This document shows positions 36,591 to 47,756 of a stretch of DNA of 64,000 nt, in pieces. Position numbers and translations under genes: made by a program. Under the pieces are notes generated by a model. The model did no database searches, was not told where the DNA came from, and saw only the letters and a list, made by a program, of their open reading frames with translations. Source of the DNA: Erythrophleum ivorense. Its lineage: Eukaryota > Streptophyta > Magnoliopsida > Fabales > Fabaceae. How positions within the stretch are numbered: the first letter of the stretch is position 1; each line of letters begins with the position of its first letter. The DNA lies in contig JAIUCV010001097.1 in NCBI GenBank assembly GCA_026724425.1, positions 119,861-183,860 on the forward strand. Reading direction: 5' to 3'.

Positions 36591-36605
36591 TAAAGGGAGT
36601 AGCAA
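36591..36605 (+). promoter_or_regulatory. Polypurine tract before the 3' LTR
   Basis: TAAAGGGAGTAGCAA lies directly before TGTAACACCC. Its position and context match 1971-1987. Confidence 0.7.
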
Positions 36606-38331
36606 TGTAACACCCAATTTTCGCAAAAATGAAGAAAATAGGCTAGATATAAAAGAGAATCCTCTAAAATGAATGAGTTGAGGCCAAATAAAATTAGGAT
36701 AAAATTCTAAATAATAGAAAATGAGAATCTAAGACTTAAGATACCTAGAAACTAGCGCCAAAGTGGCTAAATAAAATTTGACGAAAGGTAGTGACATTTT
36801 TGTAATTTTGGGCACTTTTTAGAAAACTAAAAGGAAGGATCTTTAAATGGAAAAATTAAGTTTTCTGGGGTTCTTAGAGGCCTAAAAACTATAGAAACCC
36901 CTAGAATGGCTCATATCTTTCTGGTTTACATTTTAGAACTTCAGTTAATCTGAACTTTGACCTTTTCATTCAAGAAGGTTTTAACTTCGATTTAAGTGAT
37001 TCCAAAAGAATTTTATAAGTTAGAAGACCTAAGTTTTATGATAGAAAATATGGTTCTTGAAAAGGAGTTGAATTGGGCCTTAAAGGAAGAAACCAAGAAG
37101 GAAGGACAAAATTGGCATTTTGAAAAGCTTCTTATGGAACCCTTACTATAAATAGGTGGCATCCTCCCTTCTCCCTCACTTTAGCTGACCCAGCTTCAAC
37201 CCAAAATAGAGGAAAACTCAACCAAGAAGGGTGCACAAGAGGAGGGGAAAAAGGGAGAAGAAAGGCTTAGGAAAAAGTGAGAAAAGCCATGGAATTTCTT
37301 GCTCCTTCCTTTATTAAAACTTGTTTTCCTCCTTCTCCTCTCTTTTCCTATGGTTTTGGTGTGTGATTTGGGATTTTTTTGAGTCTTGTTCAGAGGGAGG
37401 AAGTTAGAAATTCAAGGAGAAGCCTATAGCAAAGGAAAGAGCTCTTAAAAAGGATAAGGAATTAAGATAACTTCATGGCTTTTCTTGCTTTCTCTTCCTT
37501 GTTCTTCTTGGGTGATGGTTTGGCCAAGTAGAAAGCATGTAGAAGGGATTAATTTCTGACCTAAACCAAGCATAAAACCTAGGTTTTAGAGCATGAAAAA
37601 TAAGTAGATGCAAATGAATCCCAAAAAGAAGTATTAGAAAACAAGTTTCCAAAACCTAGGGATTTTATTGCACCTTGATATGTATGAAGCTTCCTAGTGA
37701 TAGTTTTAGTTGTCTAAGAGTGTATATGGATTCTTGAGATACCTAGGAAGCCTCACATGTGCCATTCCCTTTAAGAAAACAAAGTAAACTCTATGGGTCC
37801 ATTTTGGCAAGGGTGTCTCGGCCAAACATGGTTCTTGTACCTAGAAAGTATTTTAAATTTTTCTAAGGGTAAAAGGCACTAAATATTATGAAAGAACATC
37901 AAAGGAAGCCTTGAAAAAATTTTAGAAACCTTGGTTTGTGAGATGGAGGTATAGGTTCCATTTTAAGACTTAAAGAATTAACTTGTATCTAAGCTATTGG
38001 AGATGAAATTGTGATGACTCTAGGGAGTCTAAATGGAGTCAAGAGACTTAGATAGAAGGAGAAAATGGAGACAAGACCATGGATTCTAGTTGTTGCTTCA
38101 TTAAGCCTTGTAGGGAACCATAATTGAGCCATAGAATAAAGTAGCTTCACATAGAGTGTGTGTGATGCTAGAGCTTGCTTTAATGATGTAATTGTGTCCC
38201 ATTTGATATGCTTAGGCCAAAGGAATCAAGCTTGACCTAGTTACAAGTGTGTGGCTGAGAAAGGGGAAGAATAATCAAGAGAAAAGTGTGTGAATCTTGC
38301 TTCAAGGTAACTTTCTAACCTTTCTCTTATG
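36606..38331 (+). mobile_element. Family A LTR, 5' part (3' LTR of the deleted element)
   Basis: It begins TGTAACACCCAATTTTCG right after the polypurine tract, which identifies it as a 3' LTR. It has a textbook TATAAATAG at 37147 and leader-like purine blocks at 37250 and 37430. It reaches TTGCTTCAAGGTAACTTTC (third donor-like site, about 38305) and is then interrupted at 38331 by another A LTR. The remaining 2 kb is not found after the nested copy, where family D begins within a few bases. Confidence 0.75.
37147..37155 (+). promoter_or_regulatory. TATA box of a family A LTR
   Basis: TATAAATAG is followed by GTGGCATCCTCCCTTCTCCC, the expected start-site region. It is about 540 bases into the LTR. 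It is the best-preserved promoter element in the family here. Confidence 0.6.
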
Positions 38332-38869
38332 TGTAATGTCTGGTTTTTGTAGAAACAACAAAAATAGATACGTTTTAAGAGTAAATCCTCTAAAATGAAT
38401 TGGATGAGATCTAGAAAAATTAGAATAATGATTTAAACATTAAGTAATGTAAATAGGAGGCCAGAGGTGCTTAGAAATAGAGGCCAAAATAACTAGACGG
38501 GATTTAACGAAATAGCTACGTAACATAATGATATTTTTGTAATTTTGGATAATTTTTAGAATATTCATAGAAGGTCTTTTTAAATGAAAAATTTGAGCTA
38601 TCTGGGGTTCTCAGAGGCCCTGAAAACCATGGGAAGCCCCGAGATAGTTAAAACCTCTCCAGTATATGTTTTCTAACGAGGTTGACCCAAACTTTGACCT
38701 TATCATCCAGGAAGGTTTTACCTCTAAATTGAGTGATTCCAAAGGCATTTTATAACCTAAATTTTATGATGGAAAAGATAGTTCTCAGAAAGGAGCTAAA
38801 ACAAACCTAAAATGAAAATGCCAAACAGGACGTAAATGGAATTTTCTTGAAACAATTTAAAACCCTTCT

Positions 38870-38879
38870 TATATATATG
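38870..38879 (+). promoter_or_regulatory. TATA-like box of the nested A LTR
   Basis: TATATATATG lies 538 bases into the LTR, at the place of TATAAATAG in the neighbouring copy, followed by CACCCTACTCTTCTCC. Confidence 0.5.
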
Positions 38880-40206
38880 ATGCACCCTACTCTTCTCCTT
38901 ATTTGGCCTACTTTCTTTCTGCCTTAAAATAGAAGTGAGACCAAGGGAGAGAGGCACATGGGAGAGGGGAAGAAGAAGAGGAAAAACAAGGCAAGAAAGG
39001 TATGATTTTCGTGGAATTTCCTAGTCTTCTCTTTAGTAAACTTAATCTCCTCCTTCTCTTCCTTCTTCCTATAATTTTATTGAAGTTTTTGGTGCTACTT
39101 TAAGGTCAGACCAGGGGGAATTTTGAATTTGGAGAGAAGAATGCAAGCAAAAGAAGAAGCATCCAAGAAAGGCTAGGAAACCAAGGTAGTTTGATTGTTT
39201 CCATGCTTCTCCTTCCTTGTTCTTCTTGTGTGTTTCACCCCTTGTATGGATAGCCAAGAGGAATTGAATTTTGAACTAAACCAAGGATGAATCTTAGGAA
39301 TTAGAGTGTGGAGAATAAGAATATGCAAAGGAAAGAAAGAAAAAACCATTATTTTCCAAGATGCATAACCTAGGGTTTTAGTTGCACCTTGGTTTGTAAG
39401 ATGAGTTCTAGCCATAAATTAAGATGCTTAAGAGTTCATATGAGTTTCTAAGACATCAAGAGAGCCTCCCACATGCATCTCCCATCAAAGAAAGCAAAAC
39501 AACTCCATTGGTGTCCAAAGGAGGCATAACCTCAGCCAAGAAGAGATAGGACACCTAGGGAGTGTTTTAATTTCTTCCAAGCTTGGTTTTGCATCATATA
39601 TGATGGGAGAGTATGAGAGGAAGCCTTGGAAAAAAATTTAGAAAGCCTAGAAAATGTAATGGAGGTATAGGTTCCATATTGTAACATAATGAAGAAACAC
39701 CTAACTAGGCTCCTTGAAATAAATGTGTGATGGCTCCAAGGAATTTAAATGGAGTCAAGAGTCATAGGTTAAGAGAAAGAATGGAGCCAAGATCATGTTT
39801 CCCCAAGGTTGCTTCATTAGGTGCCTTATGGAGCCATAATTGAACCATATAAGCCATCTAACTTTTCAAGTGCATGAGTGGCATTAGAATTAGTTCCAAT
39901 ACCATAACTAGATTCCATTTAATATGTTTAGGCCAAAGGAATCAAGCTCCACCTTCTTGTAGGTGTTTAGCCAAGGGAGAGGAAAGAGTTCCAAGAGTTA
40001 AAGTGTGTTCTTATGTACAAGGTAGCTCCTCTTCTTTCTCTTATGCATGATTGGGTGTTTTTCTTGTCTTTAAATGTGTGCACGTATGTTTAAGCCATGA
40101 AAGATGTTTCTAGCATGTATATATATGCCATGGTACCATGATGCTTTGTTTATGCACTTGAATGATATTTTTATGAACATTAATGGCTTGCTTGAATGTG
40201 GTAAAG

Positions 40207-40370
40207 CCAAAAGTCCCTTAGCTAGGGTGAGGATAAGCCAAAAGTCCCTAAGAATGGATGAGACAAAGCCAAAAATCTCTAAAGAGTGAGGCTTAGTCAA
40301 AAGTCCCTTAAGAAAATGGGTGAGACAAGTCCAAAATCCCAAAGAGAATGAGTGAGGCTAAACCATTGTC
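40207..40370 (+). repeat. 31-bp minisatellite inside the A LTR, five units
   Basis: Units start at 40207, 40238, 40269, 40297 and 40331 (spacing 31, 31, 28, 34). They share CCAAAAGTCCCTTAG-like starts and GGTGAGG-like ends. Confidence 0.85.
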
Positions 40371-42177
40371 TTGGAAAGCCTATGTACGTTATATATGACT
40401 TCTTGAATGCAAGAAATGTTTCATGTATGTTTATACATTTCAAGATAGCCATGCATGTATTTTTAGATTTGAATTTGCATCCATTATGTGTGCTTGAAAG
40501 GGAGAAGAGCTATTGGGATTCCTAGAATCTTATTCTTTCCTCCCCATTACCTAACATGTTCAGGTGGATCAAATGAGCAAGGAAATGGGAGCCACCAAGT
40601 AAAAAGATGAGAGAATGACAAGGGAATGTGTTATTTTTCTCTTTTGTAGCTACTTTGTTGTCACGAGATGAAATTCAATGATGTATATGATATATAACCT
40701 TTTGACCATGTATAAATATATGGATATGTGATGTATATATGAGAATTTGAAGCAAATAAATGAGATAGTATGTTTTTGACAATGAATGGCAAGTATTACT
40801 CATGTATGCTCTTGTGTATATCTTGGAGTAGGAGAGTGAATTTGTAAGGTCTAGGTTTGTGAACCTTTGAGACATGTTTAATAGACTACTTTGATACTTT
40901 CCCATGTGCTCAAGTGGCTTTAGAAAAGTTAGAGGCAAAAATGGACCATTTGGGACCCTTTAAGAGGCCTAAAATAGCCAATTTACAACCCTATCTAAAG
41001 ATCTAACCAATGAATGAATGTCCTCATGAAATTTGGCATGCATATAGATCTCATCTAGAATTTTTGGAAAGCTAAAGACCATATTATTTGGAGCTCTATA
41101 GAATTACTTATGAATTTTCAAAGTTGCCAAATTTTTGCTATTTTGATATAGTTACTATTCATATGGTCAGTTTCTTCTCCTATATCATTTTAGGGCCAAA
41201 TGGTGTCCAATGTTTATGAAATTTCATAGTAATAAACAATACATGATAAGCTTTCTATAGCCACCAAGATCACCCTGATTGGATGTCTGAGCAGGGAGAT
41301 ATGATTTTTTAAAGTTCAGAGTTAGTACCAATAATGCAGCGGTACCTTTGGTACTATTCCATCAATTTCTAATAGCTAGACATTCCTATTTTGGTTATAA
41401 CTTATTTTTAGCATATAGGTAACATCTGTAGCTTTCTAGAATGGTATAGTTTGCATAATTTTAATTTTTCTAAGTTTAGTTCTGATTTTTCAAATGTAGC
41501 ACTAGAAATCTAGTAGTAGAACCCGAGATAGCCTTGTATTATTTTGTGTGTGTATGCAATGAGCTCAAGTTTTTGGCAACATTTTAAGATAGTTTTGAGT
41601 TGTATGTATGTATTTAAATAGGAGAATAAGATGGATAAGTTCATATGGTCCACAAGACATAAAATGAAATTTTTATCTGCTATGCAACACAAAATATGCT
41701 ATTATTTTAATGGAGTTTTTCTTAAGAAATTGTGCTTAGCCAAGGTAATAAACTTGAAATGAGATGAGATAAGTTAAATAGATATGGTATTACATCATGC
41801 ATGGTGATGAATGCTATTTTTATATATATTAGTACTCCTAATTTAGGCACTTTGATGATTAAATATGGCTTATTGCATTTAATTAGATAATATTTGATTT
41901 TATTAGCCAATTTTTACACTTTAGGAATTTATTTACAAAATTATTGGTTTTAATGTATTAATTCTTTTAAATAATTTTGTAAATTTTTCCTGCTTAATAT
42001 TTTCTGTTATTTGTGTAGATTTTAATGGGCAAATGAAAATAAGATGGTAAAAATGAATTTGGAGATGAATTAAAAGGTTACATGATTGAATTAAAAGGTT
42101 GAAATCTTAAAATGAAAATTAGATGTTTACAATTTAAAGTAATGGATATTTATCCAGAATTTGTTTCAATGAAATTT

Positions 42178-42197
42178 TATATATATATATATATATA
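42178..42197. repeat. (TA)n microsatellite
   Basis: Ten TA units lie in the D LTR, with a short AT-rich extension. Confidence 0.95.
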
Positions 42198-42811
42198 ATA
42201 GGAAATAGGATTTTCATATGCACCTTCTTCATATTTAGACTCAAATTCAATTATTTTTCTTTCCCATGTGGGCAGATCAATAAAAGGGGTTAAGAAGCAC
42301 AAGTCTCATTCTCATAAACTCAGTCACATGGCTTTTTCATTAGCACACCAATAGGAACACATTGCATTCCACGTAGCATGCTCCTTTACATTCACCCTCG
42401 CAGGTGCATAAACTCCTTCACATATGCACGTAGCACACAGAACAGCACACACTCAAACAGTAGCTCCAAGTCAAGGATAGCTTCATCCCATCTTCCAGCA
42501 AACTCTTATCCACATGTAGCTTGCTTGTTTGAGTCATATGTCCAGTAGCTCACAAACACATGCACAAGCACACTCACAAGTCTAGCTCACATACAAGGCA
42601 CTCTTATGAGCTCACGTGGGATAGGCACAAGTTGGACAAAAGAAGTAGCTCATTCACCTCACCTGGAACACTCATGCATGGAAGAAAACTCACACGTAGG
42701 CAGGATTCATTCACCAAAAGCACCACGTCATATATGGGAAGCTCACATGTTGAGAGAGAAGCAAAATGAAGACTCAAACACTCGAGTGGAGGCAAGCCAA
42801 GAGTCCAAAAC

Positions 42812-44445
42812 AATGCACTCACAAACTTGCGGAGATACTTCCCCTTGGCCTAGACACATTTTATGGGAGTCAATTAGGTCCATGAAACAATTTCTAAAGT
42901 CACACAACTTGCTTAGACACTAGGTTGTTCTATAAACCCTATTATGGTCCATAAATGCACTTAATGAAGCAACACCCCTTAAATAATTTCTAGACTCCAT
43001 TCTTTTCTTTCAAATATGATTCTTGACTCCTTTTACGTCTCTTGGAGTCATCACACAATTAAAACAAAGTGCCTAACAACATGTTGCTTCTTTAGGTCAT
43101 AATATGTAACCTAAAGCACTAACTCACTTTCTATGAGTTCTAAATTTTTTCCAAGGCCTCCCATCATATTCATTCATCATATATGACACAAAAATAGGCT
43201 TGAAAAAATTTAAAACTCTCCCTAGCTACTCCATCCATGCTTGCCCGAGACATAGCCCCTTTTTGGCCTCCTTAGAATTCTCTTTGTTTTCTTGAAGGAG
43301 GAAGCATGTGGGGAGTATCTTAGGGATCTTAGAAGCTCATTTAAACTCTTAATTAGGCCTAGGAATCATCACACAAAATCAGAATTTGGAAGGAACACTT
43401 GAAACCCTAGAATTTGCATCTTGAAATCTAATGGTTATTTTGTTGTTTCCTTTGCATATTCTTGTTCTTCTCCCTCAAATACCTAAGATTCATGCTTAGT
43501 TTGGCTTAAGAATCAGATCCTCCTATGGCTCCTAGGGTTCGGTGAAATGGAGGAGAAGGGTGGGTGAAGATATCAATTATAGGAAGAGAAATTACCTAGT
43601 TTCCTTGCTTATTTTTGCTTGAATCTTGCTTTCTCCAATCTCCTCTCTCCAAATCCGAAAATTCCCTTGAGTTTCTCCCTTGAATTAGATTTATAAACTC
43701 CATTTTAGTCAAAGGAAACTAAGGAGAGGAGGTGTGGAAGCATGAAAAACTACCATGGAAACATACCTTTAAGCTTGAATTATTCCTTCTTCTTCTTCCT
43801 CTCTTGTATGCCCAAACCCTAGCTCCCTTCTCTGAAATTATGTAGAAAATTCTATTTCCAAATGAGGGAGAAAGTGGGGTGCCACCTATATATAGGTGTA
43901 GGAAAGTAGCTTTTTTCAAAACTTCCAATTTTGTCCTTCATTCTTTGCATTTTTGTTTCTCCTTCATTTTAGCTCCTTTTTGAGAACCATCTTTTCCATT
44001 TTAAAATTTAGGTTCCTAATTAAATAAAATGCCTTTGGAATCACTCAAATTGGAGCTAAAATCTTCTCGAATGAATCTGTCAAAGTTTGGGTACACCGAC
44101 GTTGAAAAATGTTCATCGGAGGGGATTTAGCTGTCCCGGGGCTTCCCATGTTTTTCAGGGTCTTTGAGAACCCCAGAGAACTCAAAACTTTCATTTAAAA
44201 AGCCCTCCTATGTGAATTCCAAAATTTACCCAAAATTACAAAAATGCCATTATGTTTCGTAAGTTTTCTGTTAAAATTTGTTTCTTCATTTTAGCTCTAT
44301 TTTTCCTTCCGTATGAAGCTAAAATTCTCATTTTTATGAGTCTAGAATGTTGCTCAAATTTTTTGGGACCTTAACTAATTCATTTCAGGGGACTTTCTTT
44401 GAAAACGTATTCGTTTCCGTTGTTTAACGAAAACTGGACGTTACA
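42812..44445 (-). mobile_element. Family A LTR fragment with 5' end, minus strand
   Basis: On the minus strand it begins TGTAACGTCCAGTTTTCG at 44445 and runs through the TATATATAGGTGGCACC promoter region (43894) and the leader blocks to TGTCTAGGCCAAGGGGAAG near 42845. The minisatellite and distal part are absent, so the left edge is a truncation and no target duplication can be expected. It interrupts the D LTR. Confidence 0.75.
43887..43894 (-). promoter_or_regulatory. TATA box of the minus-strand A fragment
   Basis: TATATATA followed on the minus strand by GGTGGCACCCCAC matches TATAAATAGGTGGC at 37147. Confidence 0.5.
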
Positions 44446-45243
44446 GAATCTATTGGGATTAGCAAGGGATTTTGGGCTAAGATTTCTATCTTGAATTTGC
44501 TTGGTTGAGCTTGTAATTGACTGAGATTGATGTGGTTCATAATTGATGGCTAGTTAGACATTAATTAGGAGAGCATTTGAATGATTAATTGATTGAATTA
44601 AATGCTGGATTTTTAATTACCTATAATTATTCATGTGTGCAGTCAAGGTGTTTGATGAAATGCATGTGAGAAATTATATGCTTAATTATTTAATTTGATG
44701 TTTCCTTAAAATTTAATTGGTTAATTGAACATCCTAAGATGTTAACTTAGAGGCTAATTGATCAATTAATCACACAAATTTAAGTGTTCATTGATCTTGA
44801 TAACAAGAGTTAATGATTCAATGTGGGATGGAGGTTTCAATTTAACATTAATTTGTTAATCTCTTGAATATTGTGTGGCAACTTAAGATAATTTGCATAA
44901 ACACAAATAGGGACTCTTAGACTAGAACCAATGATAATTGAATTAGGATAAGGATAGTAGATACCAAGGGATGAATCCAAAGCTAGTCACAAGTCCATTA
45001 GTTACTTATTAGTTCATACATTTAGGTAGTAGTTAGTATTTTAATTCCATTTAATTTTAGTTAGTTTAATTAGATCAAACCCCCTTTCAATTAGGTAGCT
45101 TTTGGAGTTCTTTTACACTTAAAATACTCAATTAAACATTAAAATATATTTCCAAGAGAGACGATCTAGGTTGCATCCTGTATTACAAATTTTTACTCAA
45201 CCTAGTTTTATTTTGAGGTTGCGCGACACAACCATTCAAAATT

Positions 45244-45261
45244 TGGCATCGTTGCTAAGAA
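45244..45261 (+). promoter_or_regulatory. Decayed tRNA-Asp-type primer-binding site
   Basis: TGGCATCGTTGCTAAGAA differs at a few positions from the TGGCGCCGTTGCCGGGGA typical of Athila/Tat elements. It sits six bases after an LTR-like CA end (45238). Confidence 0.7.
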
Positions 45262-45778
45262 AATTGGATTCTCAATTGTTTGAAAAATTTTTCTAGGTAT
45301 TTTAGCTTTGTTCTTGCTATGTTTTTGTGTGATTTTTGTTCTATTTTAAAGTTGGTTTTTGGACATTTTAGTGTTGCATAACAAGTGTTCTACTTACTGG
45401 AATTTTTGTTTAATGTGCCCAAAAAATTCTTAAACTTTGTTTTCCAAGATTTTTGAGTGTTTTGAGCAAAGGTAATAGATTTGCTGTTAGGTGCACCATT
45501 TTTAGGCCAAATTCCGACATTTAAGGTACTTTTTCTAATTTTTTAGTATTTTCTCGATTTTTTTTTAGAATTTTTTCAATTTTTCTATATTTTATTTCTT
45601 TTATTTTTTATGAGTTTATTTTATGTGATTGTCTTCTATTTTGGACTATTTTTATTGTTCGGTAGTTGTTAGCTTCATTTAATTTTAATTTTCTTGATAG
45701 AGTTAATATTAGTTATAGTTTGTTAGTAATTTGGTTTGTGTTTAAATTGATTAAACTTCTCATATTCCTTGCTTAAAA

Positions 45779-47211
45779 ATGGATCCCTATTACATGTCTA
45801 ATTAAGGTGTCTATAATTCTTGTGCAAATAATAGGATTCTCTGAAAGATGAATGAAGCTATATCAGTGCTTCATGGCATACTTGAGCAACGGAGACAAGC
45901 ACAACAATACCAACAGCCATGCTACTAGCCTTACCACCGTTCTTATGAAGTTCACCCCAGTTACATTGAGCCATACCACAATTTCTATATGCAAGAGCTT
46001 GACTACTATTCCTACAATTATCATGAAGGATATATGCAACAAGAGCCCCAGTGGGAACCAAATTAGGAAGAGAGGATGAGGCAGCAACTAGACGCTTTTA
46101 ATCTTCAACTTTAATGGGAGAATGAACAATTGCATCTTCAAAAGCAACAAATGATAGTTAACCTCATGAAGGATTTAGGAGTTCAAATGAATCAATCTAC
46201 CACAAGTTCTATTAAACTGAAAGAAGAGCAAATTAGAAGAGAATGCATAGAAGAGGAAGAGTCTTATTCATTGGGTAATATGCTTCCATCTTCTAATACT
46301 TTTCATTTTATTGGGACTGATTCTAGTATACATGATAGCACAGTAATGACTAATGGACATGATGGTCTTGATTTTGAATTGCATGATGATGATGTAGATG
46401 AGGAAATTGTTGTTGAATCCCCTGATATGGTTAATTGTGGTAATACATTAAGCAAAAATGATATGATTATTAATGTTAATAAGTCCTTGTGTACTGATAC
46501 ACTTGGTATTTCTACACCTAATTGTGACCATAGTGATGATTTTATTTCTGAGCCAGTTAATGATGATTCTTTTGAGTCTAGGGTAATAGATAAGTGTGGG
46601 GTGACTTAAAATGTGATGATCATTCTGTTCCTAATGTGGGATTGGTGGATAAGCCCATTGATGATGCATTTTCTGACTTTAGGGATAGAATGCTATCTGG
46701 ACCATGTGACATAGTTAACTTGAATGCTTTCTTGATTGTGTGTGTTGGATCCACTATATGTGATAGATGTTCCCAGATTAATGCTTTCATTGAGACTAGT
46801 GAGTTCCTCACATATTCTAATCATCATGATTCTGTTAAGCCCATGGAGTCCTGTGTTTGCACTAAACTATTAAGGATATTGATTCTTCTGATCATACTAG
46901 TGTTAATACTAAAAATCTTATTGAAAATTGTACTATTGTTGACACTAATGAAAAACTTAATTTTGCTGTTGATCATTGTCTAGAGTCTTGTGATTCTACT
47001 GTGATGTCTCTTTGGTTGGGAAGGATATTATTTCTTTTGTTGAGCTTTTGAACAAGTTCATGAAGTTGGTGAGCTAGTTCCTAACAATCAACAGACTGCC
47101 CCAGTTGAGATGAAACAACTTCTAGATACCTTGAAGGATATTCACGTAAAAGAATTTAGTTATCTTTTCTTTTTCGCATTACTGTTTGCTTTGTTTATGT
47201 TTTGTAGGTAA
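45779..47211 (+). pseudogene. Decayed ORF of the family D element (Gln/Tyr-rich, then Asp-rich; C-terminal membrane segment)
   Basis: A frame opening with MDPYYMSN at 45779 continues past five stops into an open stretch to 46609. The start is Gln/Tyr-rich (RRQAQQYQQP; ELDYYSYNYHEG). From 46200 it is acidic, with LDFELHDDDVDEE and many Asp, Asn, Ser and Cys. The coding sense moves to another frame at 46594 (CDDHSVPNVGLVDKP, DRMLSGPCDIV) and shifts again near 46870. A last open piece, in the frame of 47101, reads APVEMKQLLDTLKDIHV. This faintly resembles the LKPLPxHLKYAFL segment that precedes Ty3 reverse transcriptase. It then reads SYLFFFALLFALFMFC before the stop at 47209, a likely membrane helix. 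No zinc knuckle or catalytic domain is seen. The function is unknown. Confidence 0.5.
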
Positions 47212-47339
47212 TAAATAGTTGTTAACCAACTACATGGAAATCTGAGCCACCCTTGGGATCTTCATGCCATTTCATCTGGTTGTACACTTTCCTTTCCACT
47301 CTTTATATTGTGCTGTCTATCTGTTAATTAGATTTGTGT

Positions 47340-47380
47340 TGGCATTGAGGACAATGCAATATTTAAGTGTGGGGAGGAAA
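47340..47380 (+). promoter_or_regulatory. Athila/Tat-type GAGGACAATG...GTGTGGGG signature
   Basis: GGCATTGAGGACAATGC followed by TTTAAGTGTGGGGAGG is a recurring landmark just behind the coding region of Athila/Tat elements. Here it lies about 130 bases after the ORF end. It may act as an internal purine tract; the true 3' LTR boundary is not seen. Confidence 0.5.
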
Positions 47381-47756
47381 GCCATTCCATTTCATCTTCT
47401 CTTTGTTTTGTTAAAAGAAATTGGAAATTTTTTTTAAAAAAAATTTAAGAAATAGTGTGATTTTTTAAAAAATTTTTGCTAGAAGTTGCAAGTTGAGATG
47501 ATTATAAGCTTGGATTCACTTTGGCATGATAAGTAATGGATCTTGTGTTTTGATTCAAGTGAAGTGGCAATAATTTGATTTCAATGAGTTATTCTGATAG
47601 CCATTAGTTGGTGAGAATTTGAGCCTTATTTGTCTATTTCTAGTGTGTATTCACCTATCATTGCTTTCACTCTAGAACTTGTCTTGATTATTTGTTGAGA
47701 CCACATTTGTATTTGCATGCATGAAAATGATAAGATATTCATTTCTTTATAGCTAG

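Larger units (their letters stand above)
38332..41794 (+). mobile_element. Complete family A solo LTR, nested in an A LTR
   Basis: It is 3,463 bp, from TGTAATGTCTGG to GATATGGTATTACA. The flanking pentamers are TTATG (38327-38331) and TCATG (41795-41799), a 4-of-5 match consistent with an aged duplication. It has a TATATATATG at 38870, donor-like sites at 39000, 39186 and 40022, and a good minisatellite at 40207-40370. No internal region remains. The flanks outside join A middle sequence to family D, so its target was already a mosaic. Confidence 0.8.
41795..45238 (+). mobile_element. Family D 5' LTR (Athila/Tat-like), split by an A fragment
   Basis: The left part (about 41809-42811) is homologous to the minus-strand D LTR at 11590-10300, including TTTTTACACTTTAGGAATTT and GTAGATTTTAATGGGCAAAT. 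The A fragment 42812-44445 intervenes. The right part (44446-45238) ends in a stretch characteristic of Athila/Tat LTR ends: AGAGACGATCTAGGTTGC, then TTTTTACTCAACCTAG, then GGTTGCGCGACACAAC. A decayed tRNA-Asp-type primer site follows at 45244. About 1.8 kb of D LTR remains. Open frames at 42560-42923 are translations of CA-rich LTR sequence. Confidence 0.65.

Noticed and set aside
46870..46983. A strongly hydrophobic Leu/Ile run at the end of the frame 46594-46983, which looks like a membrane segment.
   Set aside because: The coding sense of the D ORF moves to a different frame near 46870, where Asp/Asn/Thr-rich residues continue. The Leu/Ile run is the out-of-frame reading.
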